From contig CAMJRV010000218.1 of the NCBI GenBank assembly GCA_946408315.1, positions 1 through 5,189 on the forward strand: 5,189 nucleotides of DNA. Direction: 5' to 3'. Of the stretch, positions 1-5,189 are shown piece by piece. This DNA is from an uncultured Bacillota bacterium (lineage in GTDB: Bacteria; Bacillota; Clostridia; Peptostreptococcales; Anaerovoracaceae). The translations under genes were made by a program, and so were the position numbers. The notes beneath the pieces were generated by a model that was not told the DNA's origin, made no database searches, and saw only the letters and a program-made list of their open reading frames with translations. The number at the start of each line of letters is the position of its first letter. The first letter of the stretch is position 1.

Positions 1-15
1 CCTGCCTGTTATCGA

Positions 16-2094
16 TTACATCATGTTCTGATTGACAAAGCTGACGTCGGTTCTCTCAAAATGCCGCCCCTTTGTGAGCGCTGCCATGAAATGACCGGCA
101 TAGCTTTCCATATCCCAGCCCTGTTGACAGATCACGCCCGGCGCCGTGTTTTGCACACCGCCCAGCAAACATAAGAGAGATTCCGCATCTCCGCTCAATC
201 CAATGGTCTTATAGTGCTTATAGGCGTCACCGAGAAAGCTTTGTACATCCGCTAAATTTTTGAGGGAGTCTGTGTGAGAGCCTCCGGGGATATAAAGCGC
301 ATCGTAAAATACAGCGGCTGTGGTAGCGTAAGTCTGGTTGCACTCCACCGTACTCCTATCCTGGGCCGAAACCATCCCCAGTTCCTGTGACACCACGTCA
401 AAGCAGGCGCCTGCCGCTGTGAGCGCCAGTGTAATTGCGTCAAACTGCGCTTTGTCAAAGCCGCTATCGATCAGCACCGCCACCTTTTTGGTTTTAGGAC
501 TATTTGCGGTATTGGCCATGCTGAGTGCGGGAGATGAAAAACCGGAGGGGCTCGATGCGCTCGCGGGAGGAGTGGCGCCCAGGCCCTGTGCAACCTTTTG
601 CGCCAGCTCGAAGTTCACGTTGCCCAGCATATCTACAAGCCGCTGGTGGGTATTCTTATTTTTGCACTTTCCCAGCTCAAACCGGAAGGCGTCGACGATA
701 TGCGCTCTTTCCCAATCGGACATGCTGTTCCAGAACATGGCCGCCTGAGTGTAATGATCCCGGAAGCTCTCACTGCGCTCCCGTATAATATGCCCGTCCA
801 CCTTTTCCTGATAATGCCGGAAATGACTTTCCGCCTCTCCGGCGGCGTGAGGCTGGCCGTTATTCAGAGCATTGGGATAGTAAGCGGTTTGTCCCTCGTC
901 AATGGTCATGCGATGCATGCCGTCCCGCTGGTTGTTATTGACCTTTGCAAGGGGACGATTGATGGGAATCTGGTGAAAATTCGGGCCTCCAAGACGGGAG
1001 ATCTGAGTGTCGAGGTAGGAAAACAGCCTCCCCTGCAGCATGGGGTCATTGGTGAAATCAATGCCTGGCACCACATTTGCCGGGCAGAATGCCACCTGCT
1101 CCGTCTCTGCGAAAAAGTTGGTGACGTTCTGGTTCAGCGTCATCTTGCCGATTTTCTGCACAGGGATCAGCTCCTCGGGCCAAAGCTTGGTGCAGTCCAG
1201 AATATCGAAGTCAAACTTGAATTCATCCTCGGGGTCCAGGATCTGAATCCCAAGCTCAAATTCCGCGGGATTACCGTTTTGGAGATTATCCCAAAGATCT
1301 CTGCGATTGAAATCAGGGTCCTTACCGGCTATCTTCTGAGCCTCGTCCCAGACCAGGGAATGAACGCCCAACACGGGTTTCCAGTGGAATTTTACAAACT
1401 TGAACTGGCCCTGTTCGTTGACCAGACGGAATGTATGAATGCCAAAGCCTTCCATCATGCGGTAGCTTTTGGGTACTGCCCTGGGGGACATAAGCCACAT
1501 GACAGTGTGCATGGTTTCCGGCGTATTTACCACAAAATCCCAAAAAGTATCGTGAGCGGATGCTGCCTGGGGCATCTCATTGTTGGGCTCGGGCTTTACG
1601 GCATGGATGACGTCGGGGAACTTGATGGCATCCTGCACAAAGAAAACCGGAAAGTTGTTTCCCACGATGTCATAATTGCCCTCCTGCGTATAGAATTTCA
1701 CCGCAAATCCACGGACATCCCTCACCGTATCCGGGGAACCGCGGAAACCGGCTACGGTGGAAAACCGTACAAAAACCGGCGTAACCAAATTAGGGTCGCT
1801 GAGGAAATGCGCCCTGGTCAGGTGGGAAAGGCTCTCATATACTTGAAAATATCCATGCGCTCCAGAGCCCCGGGCATGGACGATGCGCTCCGGTATACGC
1901 TCGTGGTCAAAATGGGTGATTTTTTCCCGGAAGATGAAATCCTCCATCAGGGTAGGGCCGCGCTTTCCGGCCGCGAGGGCGTCGTCTGTGTTATGCACGC
2001 CAACCCCCTGGTTTGTCGTGAGATAACCATTATCATGCCTGACTCGATCGGCGTCGAGTTCAAGAGATTTTTGATTTGTCTTGCCAGTCTCCAT
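16..2094 (-). CDS. katE: Large-subunit (clade 2, HPII-type) haem catalase with C-terminal DJ-1/PfpI-like domain
   Basis: Cytoplasmic haem catalase that converts hydrogen peroxide to water and oxygen. The protein is 692 residues. The catalase core spans about 20-500: the active-site signature FDHERIPERIVHARG carries the distal His73, GNNFP gives Asn146, and RLFSYLDTQ gives the haem-ligating Tyr360. The spacing His-Asn 73 and His-Tyr 287 matches E. coli HPII (128, 201, 415) as I recall it. A Ser/Ala/Pro-rich linker (about 507-535) joins a flavodoxin-like DJ-1/PfpI domain (about 536-685) found only in large catalases; its elbow region (IGLSGDA, 631-637) lacks the DJ-1 cysteine. The N-terminal arm is about 55 residues shorter than in HPII. 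Cys337 replaces HPII His392. The start at 2094 is chosen because AGGAGG lies six bases upstream; the in-frame ATG at 2184 lies inside a terminator hairpin. GC content is visibly higher than in the two neighbouring genes. Family assignment is near certain; the symbol follows the E. coli/Bacillus homologue. Confidence 0.97.
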   Translation of the reverse strand: METGKTNQKSLELDADRVRHDNGYLTTNQGVGVHNTDDALAAGKRGPTLMEDFIFREKITHFDHERIPERIVHARGSGAHGYFQVYESLSHLTRAHFLSDPNLVTPVFVRFSTVAGFRGSPDTVRDVRGFAVKFYTQEGNYDIVGNNFPVFFVQDAIKFPDVIHAVKPEPNNEMPQAASAHDTFWDFVVNTPETMHTVMWLMSPRAVPKSYRMMEGFGIHTFRLVNEQGQFKFVKFHWKPVLGVHSLVWDEAQKIAGKDPDFNRRDLWDNLQNGNPAEFELGIQILDPEDEFKFDFDILDCTKLWPEELIPVQKIGKMTLNQNVTNFFAETEQVAFCPANVVPGIDFTNDPMLQGRLFSYLDTQISRLGGPNFHQIPINRPLAKVNNNQRDGMHRMTIDEGQTAYYPNALNNGQPHAAGEAESHFRHYQEKVDGHIIRERSESFRDHYTQAAMFWNSMSDWERAHIVDAFRFELGKCKNKNTHQRLVDMLGNVNFELAQKVAQGLGATPPASASSPSGFSSPALSMANTANSPKTKKVAVLIDSGFDKAQFDAITLALTAAGACFDVVSQELGMVSAQDRSTVECNQTYATTAAVFYDALYIPGGSHTDSLKNLADVQSFLGDAYKHYKTIGLSGDAESLLCLLGGVQNTAPGVICQQGWDMESYAGHFMAALTKGRHFERTDVSFVNQNMM

Positions 2095-2100
2095 AGAATA

Positions 2101-2106
2101 CCTCCT
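2101..2106 (-). promoter_or_regulatory. Shine-Dalgarno of the catalase gene
   Basis: On the minus strand AGGAGG (within AAGAGGAGGT) is followed by six bases and then ATG at 2094. This near-consensus site fixes the catalase start 30 codons inside the longest open frame. Confidence 0.93.
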
Positions 2107-2144
2107 CTTAGGGTTTTTCGTAATAACAGTACTATTCCCTAAAA
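2106..2144. repeat. Inverted repeat in the catalase leader
   Basis: On the minus strand TTTTAGGG (2144-2137) and CCCTAAGA (2113-2106) can pair over 8 bp with one T/G pair, separated by 23 bases. The proximal arm abuts the Shine-Dalgarno. It could be an operator or, if the transcript starts far enough upstream, an RNA stem near the ribosome binding site. The repeat is directly visible; any role is a guess. Confidence 0.4.
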
Positions 2145-2161
2145 CAGGAAATCCATGTAAA
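2131..2161 (-). promoter_or_regulatory. Weak candidate promoter for the catalase gene
   Basis: Between the upstream terminator and the catalase start, TTTACA (2161-2156) could act as -35. With a 19-base spacer it meets AATAGT (2136-2131); with 17 bases it meets GGAATA. Neither -10 is good. A GGGAAT that fits a sigma-B-type -10 loosely is also present, but no matching -35 was found. It is listed because the terminator implies a separate promoter; the exact location is unsure. Confidence 0.22.
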
Positions 2162-2191
2162 AAAAGAGACATAACCTTGGTCATGCCTCTT
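2159..2191 (-). terminator. Rho-independent terminator of the M32 peptidase gene
   Basis: On the minus strand a 13-bp arm (2191-2179, AAGAGGCATGACC) pairs with 2176-2164 (GGTTATGTCTCTT) through 11 Watson-Crick pairs and two G-U pairs. The nominal loop is two bases, so the closing pair probably opens to a four-base loop. Seven Us follow at 2165-2159. It lies about 49 bases after the peptidase stop and 65 bases before the catalase start, so it separates the two transcription units. It could act as a leader attenuator if a catalase promoter lies upstream of it. Confidence 0.87.
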
Positions 2192-2202
2192 CATTACTCG
2201 TT

Positions 2203-2249
2203 CTAAGGGCTTATTATCTAAGAGCCTAATATATTAAGCCTATATATTA
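2203..2249. repeat. AT-rich degenerate tandem and inverted repeats
   Basis: Two adjacent 15-base units on the plus strand (2203-2217 CTAAGGGCTTATTAT and 2218-2232 CTAAGAGCCTAATAT) agree at 12 of 15 positions. A related copy follows: AGCCTAATATATTA (2223-2236) is immediately repeated as AGCCTATATATTA (2237-2249), running into the 3' end of the peptidase gene. GGCTTATTAT (2208-2217) and ATATTAAGCC (2231-2240) also form a 10-bp inverted repeat with one mismatch. This may be slippage in AT-rich DNA or an operator cluster. Confidence 0.4.
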
Positions 2250-3748
2250 TATAACTTGCCGAATTTATCGTTGAGATACTCTATAAAGTATTTTGCACTC
2301 AGTTCCTCACCAGTAACTTTCTTGATTAATTCAGCCGGCTTTAAGGTTGCGCCATACTGGTGAACATTTTCCTTTAACCATTTCGTAATAGACGAAAAAT
2401 CTCCACTGTATATTTTTTGATTCCAATCCGGAATTTCCTCCTTCAGCTCATTGAAAATTTGAGCTCCGTACAAGTTTCCAAGTGCATAGGATGGAAAATA
2501 CCCAAAATCACCGCCGGACCAATGCACGTCCTGCAATACTCCGTCCGCATCGTTTTCCGGTTCCACCCCCAAATACTCTTTATATTTTTCATTCCAAAGC
2601 CTCGGGACGTCGTCGATGTCAACATCGCTGTTTATCAGGAGCTTTTCCATTTCATAGCGAATGATGACATGAAGACTATAGGTCAATTCATCTGCATCAA
2701 TCCGGATTAAGGATGGCTCCACGCAGTTGATCGCCCGATAAAACGATGTAAAGTCCACCGCTTCGAGTTCTTGGTAGGCTTCCTGAAATCTCGGATAAAA
2801 ATAGCTCCAGAACTCCATGCCTTTCCCAAGGATATTTTCATAAAACCGGGATTGGGACTCGTGCATACCCATTGATGCACCGGAAGCTAAAGAAGTTCCC
2901 AAAAGTTCGTCCGGAATATTTTGCTCATAGATTCCATGGCCGCCCTCGTGAATCATAGAAAAGATTGCCGGTCTGAAATCCGAAGTATCGTATTTTGTGG
3001 TTATCCTGACATCCTTATTCCCAAAGTTCGTCGTAAACGGATGCTCCGAGATATCGATTCTTCCTCTTTTTTCGTAGTCATAACCGATCTCGCCTAAAAT
3101 GATTTCCCCTAGCTTTCTCTGGCTTTCAACCGAGTAATTTCCTTTTAAAAAGGCATCTTTCGTTTTGACATTCGATTTTTTAATTCTTTGCAGTAAATCA
3201 ACGAGCGATTCTCTCAACTCTCCAAATACCACATCAAGCCTTTCTGTTGTCATTCCAGGTTCGTAAATATCTAAAAGGCCGTCATACTTGTTGCCGTCAA
3301 AACCCCAGTACTCAGAGAACTTTTTATTATAAGCGATAATCTTAGCAAGGTGCGGCTTGAAAATCGAAAAGTCCTTTTTCCGTTTCGCTTCTTCCCATGC
3401 ATTTTGGGAGAGTGCCTTATCGATTTCATATTGAACGTATTCCGCTTCCGGTATTTTCGTCGCCTTGTTATATTCTTTCGCTATATTTTCAATTATGGCT
3501 TTGGTTAAATCATCCAAATCATCAATTCCACCGAAATAATCGATAAACGCTTTCATTCTTTCTGACGTGGTGAGCTTGTAGCTCTCGCCGGTTAAGTAGC
3601 CAATCATTTCGCTCCTGTATTCAATGGCCTCTTTGGGCATATTAACAACGCTATCCCAATTCAATAATGAAATAGAACTGCTCAGATACTCTACTTTTTT
3701 TAGATATTCTTTCAATTCTTCAATTTTCTCAATTGTTTTTTTATCCAT
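2240..3748 (-). CDS. M32 family (carboxypeptidase Taq) metallocarboxypeptidase
   Basis: Zinc-type metallocarboxypeptidase that removes C-terminal amino acids from peptides, expected in the cytoplasm because no signal peptide or membrane segment is seen. The 502 residues match the family length (about 500). All hallmark motifs appear in order: HPF (236-238), DVRIT (246-250), the metal-binding HEGGH (His267, Glu268, His271), HESQSR (296-301, supplying the third metal-ligand Glu297), IRIDADELTYSLH (348-360) and GVLQDVHW (403-410). The N-terminal part is helical and charged, as in other M32 enzymes. The start at 3748 is chosen because AAAGGAG lies six bases upstream; the longer frame from 3793 has no ribosome binding site. 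It is flanked by terminators on both sides, so it is probably monocistronic, with a promoter at 3813-3841. Relatives include Thermus carboxypeptidase Taq and Bacillus YpwA. It probably helps recycle or catabolise peptides; the residue preference cannot be read from sequence. Confidence 0.97.
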   Translation of the reverse strand: MDKKTIEKIEELKEYLKKVEYLSSSISLLNWDSVVNMPKEAIEYRSEMIGYLTGESYKLTTSERMKAFIDYFGGIDDLDDLTKAIIENIAKEYNKATKIPEAEYVQYEIDKALSQNAWEEAKRKKDFSIFKPHLAKIIAYNKKFSEYWGFDGNKYDGLLDIYEPGMTTERLDVVFGELRESLVDLLQRIKKSNVKTKDAFLKGNYSVESQRKLGEIILGEIGYDYEKRGRIDISEHPFTTNFGNKDVRITTKYDTSDFRPAIFSMIHEGGHGIYEQNIPDELLGTSLASGASMGMHESQSRFYENILGKGMEFWSYFYPRFQEAYQELEAVDFTSFYRAINCVEPSLIRIDADELTYSLHVIIRYEMEKLLINSDVDIDDVPRLWNEKYKEYLGVEPENDADGVLQDVHWSGGDFGYFPSYALGNLYGAQIFNELKEEIPDWNQKIYSGDFSSITKWLKENVHQYGATLKPAELIKKVTGEELSAKYFIEYLNDKFGKLYNI

Positions 3749-3754
3749 TTTAAT

Positions 3755-3761
3755 CTCCTTT
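3755..3761 (-). promoter_or_regulatory. Shine-Dalgarno of the M32 peptidase gene
   Basis: AAAGGAG on the minus strand is six bases before the ATG at 3748. It decides the start against the in-frame ATG at 3793, giving a protein that begins MDKKTIEK. Confidence 0.92.
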
Positions 3762-3812
3762 ATTCTTCTGTTGCTTTCCAAATACCGCTTCATGACTAGT
3801 TATTGCTCTTAC

Positions 3813-3841
3813 ATATTACGTCCAACGGACCAATCATTCAA
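3813..3841 (-). promoter_or_regulatory. Probable sigma-A-type promoter of the M32 peptidase gene
   Basis: On the minus strand TTGAAT (3841-3836, -35) and TAATAT (3818-3813, -10) are separated by exactly 17 bases, each matching consensus at four of six positions. Transcription would begin near 3806, giving a leader of about 58 bases. The spacer holds a small inverted repeat, GTCC-GTT-GGAC (3830-3820), which may be incidental. The site lies downstream of the previous gene's terminator, where a promoter is needed. Confidence 0.55.
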
Positions 3842-3856
3842 TATGTTTCTAATGTA

Positions 3857-3876
3857 TTATTCTTATATAAGAATAA
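3857..3876. promoter_or_regulatory. Perfect 20-bp palindrome, candidate operator upstream of the peptidase promoter
   Basis: The half-site TTATTCTTAT is followed immediately by its exact reverse complement, with no spacer. Its centre is about 60 bases upstream of the inferred peptidase transcription start, a position typical for a dimeric activator, although a repressor is equally possible. It does not match the PerR (7-1-7), Fur, Rex or CcpA consensus sequences I know. There is no U tract, so it is not a terminator. The cognate regulator is unknown. Confidence 0.5.
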
Positions 3877-3908
3877 GGATTAATACCTTTGAATATTTCC
3901 TGCCGGAT

Positions 3909-3948
3909 AAAAAAGATGAGAGCTCAGCTGAAGCCAAACTCTCATCTT
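3909..3948 (-). terminator. Rho-independent terminator of the cyclodeaminase-family gene
   Basis: On the minus strand AAGATGAGAG (3948-3939) pairs perfectly with CTCTCATCTT (3922-3913). The 16-base interior can extend the stem with weaker pairs, including G-U, to a TTCA loop. Six Us follow at 3914-3909. It starts 31 bases after the stop codon at 3980 and ends before the peptidase promoter, so the two genes are separate units. Confidence 0.9.
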
Positions 3949-3979
3949 CTTTGTATTTGTGCGGATAAATGAGCTTTTC

Positions 3980-5023
3980 TTATAATATAAACTTTCTTCC
4001 CACACCTTTTTCAAGGGCTGTCTCAAAGATTTTCGCTGCTACGATTACGTCTTCGCATCCCATTCCGATATTGTTTACGAAAATGAATTCATCGTCATTT
4101 TCTCTTCCCGGCTTCATTCCTCCCAGCGCTTCTCCGGTTTCACCATAGACCTTGGGAAGTCCGTCCGGATAATATCCGATACCGGCCAGCAATTCGTGCT
4201 GAGCAATACTGTCAAGCAGATACTTGTCAGCTCTCTTTACGGTAGCATCTTCATATGCTGTATGAGCATCACTGGAAATGATTGTAACGCCTTTTCGGAA
4301 CCATTCATCCTTGAACTGAGGATCCGGCTGTTCTTTGATGATTGCTGCAGAGCAGATTACTTCACATTTTCTTGCGATTTCTTCATAGGATTTTGCCTTG
4401 ATGATCTTCGCTTTTGTATTTGGCTGCTGTCTTTCAATCAATGCATCCATCGCCGGTTCATAATTGTCTAAAATATAGATCTCTTCCAGTTCAGGAAGCG
4501 CATACTGCATCATCATGACCTGTGCATTTCCCTGTACGCCGCAACCGACCATACCGAACGTCTTTGCTTTTACATTCGCTAATTTTTTTGCAGCGCATGC
4601 AGCAACAGCGGCAGTTCTGATTTCAGTGATCCAAACAGCATCCATGATACAAAGAGGAGCTCCTGATTCACGGTCATTATATATGTACTGGCTTGTCGTC
4701 TGCGCATATCCAAACCGCTGACGGTTTTCAGGATAGCAAGCGCCCCACTTGATTCCGCATCCATATACTGCCGGATAATCGCATGGCTGTGCATGGAAAA
4801 ATGTATCGTGAAGCGGGTGAATACCGATTTTAGCAGGCATTTCTACCTCTCCGGCAGAATATGCAATCATTGACAGCTCTGTCAACTCAATGATTTCCTC
4901 GTTTGTAATTCCTAAACCTTTAACTTCTTCCTGGCTAAGCTGCAGCATTTCCTTATTGATTGTCAGCTTGCTGTTGATCCAATCTCTGTACTCCATATTG
5001 GTCATCTTTTTTTTATCGATCAT
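3980..5023 (-). CDS. Ornithine cyclodeaminase/mu-crystallin family NAD(P)-dependent protein
   Basis: A 347-residue cytoplasmic enzyme of the ornithine cyclodeaminase/mu-crystallin superfamily, near the usual length. The Rossmann nucleotide-binding loop is FGMVGCGVQG (156-165, GxGxxG at 160-165). Residues likely equivalent to the Pseudomonas putida cyclodeaminase substrate site are Lys92 (GIKW), Arg136 (WITEIRTAA) and Asp252 (ISSDAH). The usual early Arg in the PPR-type motif is a Lys here (MPAKIGIHP, Lys65). The long insert-like stretch around 70-120 and the WITEIRTAA motif resemble the subfamily that databases label tyramine oxidase subunit B, as I recall; a true ornithine cyclodeaminase, an imine reductase or an amino-acid dehydrogenase are alternatives. 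Substrate is therefore open. The start at 5023 has the Shine-Dalgarno AAAGGTGAGG; longer in-frame starts have none, and the ATG at 5113 overlaps the promoter -35. It has its own promoter and terminator, so it is probably transcribed alone. Confidence 0.92.
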   Translation of the reverse strand: MIDKKKMTNMEYRDWINSKLTINKEMLQLSQEEVKGLGITNEEIIELTELSMIAYSAGEVEMPAKIGIHPLHDTFFHAQPCDYPAVYGCGIKWGACYPENRQRFGYAQTTSQYIYNDRESGAPLCIMDAVWITEIRTAAVAACAAKKLANVKAKTFGMVGCGVQGNAQVMMMQYALPELEEIYILDNYEPAMDALIERQQPNTKAKIIKAKSYEEIARKCEVICSAAIIKEQPDPQFKDEWFRKGVTIISSDAHTAYEDATVKRADKYLLDSIAQHELLAGIGYYPDGLPKVYGETGEALGGMKPGRENDDEFIFVNNIGMGCEDVIVAAKIFETALEKGVGRKFIL

Positions 5024-5028
5024 CTCGT

Positions 5029-5038
5029 CCTCACCTTT
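5029..5038 (-). promoter_or_regulatory. Shine-Dalgarno of the cyclodeaminase-family gene
   Basis: AAAGGTGAGG on the minus strand offers two overlapping anti-16S matches (AGGTGA and GAGG) seven and five bases before the ATG at 5023. The alternative in-frame ATG at 5050 is preceded by an A-rich stretch with no such site, so the protein should begin MIDKKK. Confidence 0.82.
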
Positions 5039-5084
5039 CCGTTCTTCCATTTTACTTTTATTTTGCAGGCCTGTTGATGATCTC

Positions 5085-5113
5085 ATTATATTTGTAGTTG
5101 TCAGAAGAATCAA
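5085..5113 (-). promoter_or_regulatory. Strong sigma-A-type promoter of the cyclodeaminase-family gene
   Basis: On the minus strand a perfect TATAAT (5090-5085) is preceded at exactly 17 bases by TTGATT (5113-5108), four of six matches to TTGACA. Transcription would begin near 5078, leaving a leader of about 55 bases before the ATG at 5023. This is the best promoter in the window. Confidence 0.75.
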
Positions 5114-5133
5114 AACAAGGAATTTTTACTATC

Positions 5134-5160
5134 AAGAAACATTTGAGTTTTTTGTTTCTT
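5134..5160. repeat. 8+8 bp inverted repeat upstream of the cyclodeaminase-family promoter
   Basis: AAGAAACA (5134-5141) and TGTTTCTT (5153-5160) are exact reverse complements separated by 11 bases. The centre lies about 70 bases upstream of the inferred transcription start. No U tract follows in either direction, so it does not look like a terminator. It could be a binding site for a regulator of the gene below or of a divergent neighbour outside the window. Confidence 0.4.
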
Positions 5161-5189
5161 TCAGGTGCATTTTATGAAGTCTTTTGAGA

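Noticed and set aside
598..2142. A 514-codon open frame on the plus strand opposite the catalase gene
   Set aside because: It lies wholly antisense to a catalase with all its motifs intact, has no convincing ribosome binding site or known domain, and is the kind of long shadow frame expected opposite GC-rich coding DNA.
2095..2184. A 30-residue N-terminal extension of the catalase from ATG 2184
   Set aside because: That ATG lies inside the terminator hairpin, and the extension would be read through the Shine-Dalgarno that serves the ATG at 2094.
2095..2251. PerR, Fur, Rex or CcpA box upstream of the catalase
   Set aside because: No stretch fits the consensus sequences; the AT-rich repeats only share base composition with a PerR box.
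16..5023. One operon of all three genes
   Set aside because: Two convincing intrinsic terminators lie between the genes, and good promoter candidates precede two of them, so separate transcription is better supported.
5024..5113. A 30-residue N-terminal extension of the cyclodeaminase-family protein from ATG 5113
   Set aside because: The ATG coincides with the promoter -35 and would lie upstream of the transcription start; it has no ribosome binding site.
1..5189. Insertion sequence, CRISPR array, tRNA, riboswitch or toxin-antitoxin module
   Set aside because: No transposase, terminal repeats, regularly spaced repeats, cloverleaf or small paired genes were found; the gene-free gaps are all under 250 bases and are accounted for by regulatory signals.

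Overview
The window holds three complete genes, all on the minus strand, so they read from high to low coordinates. The order of transcription is an ornithine cyclodeaminase/mu-crystallin family protein (5023-3980), an M32 metallocarboxypeptidase (3748-2240) and a large-subunit HPII-type catalase, katE (2094-16). The strong purine-rich Shine-Dalgarno sequences about 6 bases from each start, intrinsic terminators with U tracts, sigma-A-like promoters and AT-rich spacers suggest a low- to mid-GC Gram-positive bacterium (Firmicutes, probably a clostridial lineage). This is inferred from style; no marker gene fixes the taxon.

Region by region: 5024-5189 is the upstream region of the cyclodeaminase-like gene. 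It has a very good promoter (perfect TATAAT, 17-base spacer, TTGATT) and an 8+8 bp inverted repeat further upstream. 3749-3979 separates this gene from the peptidase. It contains a strong terminator, then a perfect 20-bp palindrome, then a probable promoter for the peptidase. 2095-2239 separates the peptidase from the catalase. It contains AT-rich degenerate repeats, a 13-bp-stem terminator with seven Us, and a short leader with an inverted repeat next to a consensus Shine-Dalgarno. Positions 1-15 lie downstream of the catalase stop and are too short to interpret.

The two terminators indicate three separately transcribed genes rather than an operon. The two upstream genes fit amino-acid and peptide metabolism: one is an NAD(P)-dependent amine/imino-acid type enzyme, the other trims peptides from the C-terminus. 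The catalase removes hydrogen peroxide. No sequence evidence ties them into one pathway. The catalase is clearly richer in GC than its neighbours, so it may have a different history.

No mobile element, CRISPR array, RNA gene or obviously new multi-gene system is visible. The most notable points are a cysteine in the catalase at the position where E. coli HPII has the histidine cross-linked to the haem tyrosine, the perfect palindrome upstream of the peptidase promoter, and the terminator hairpin lying within the possible catalase leader.
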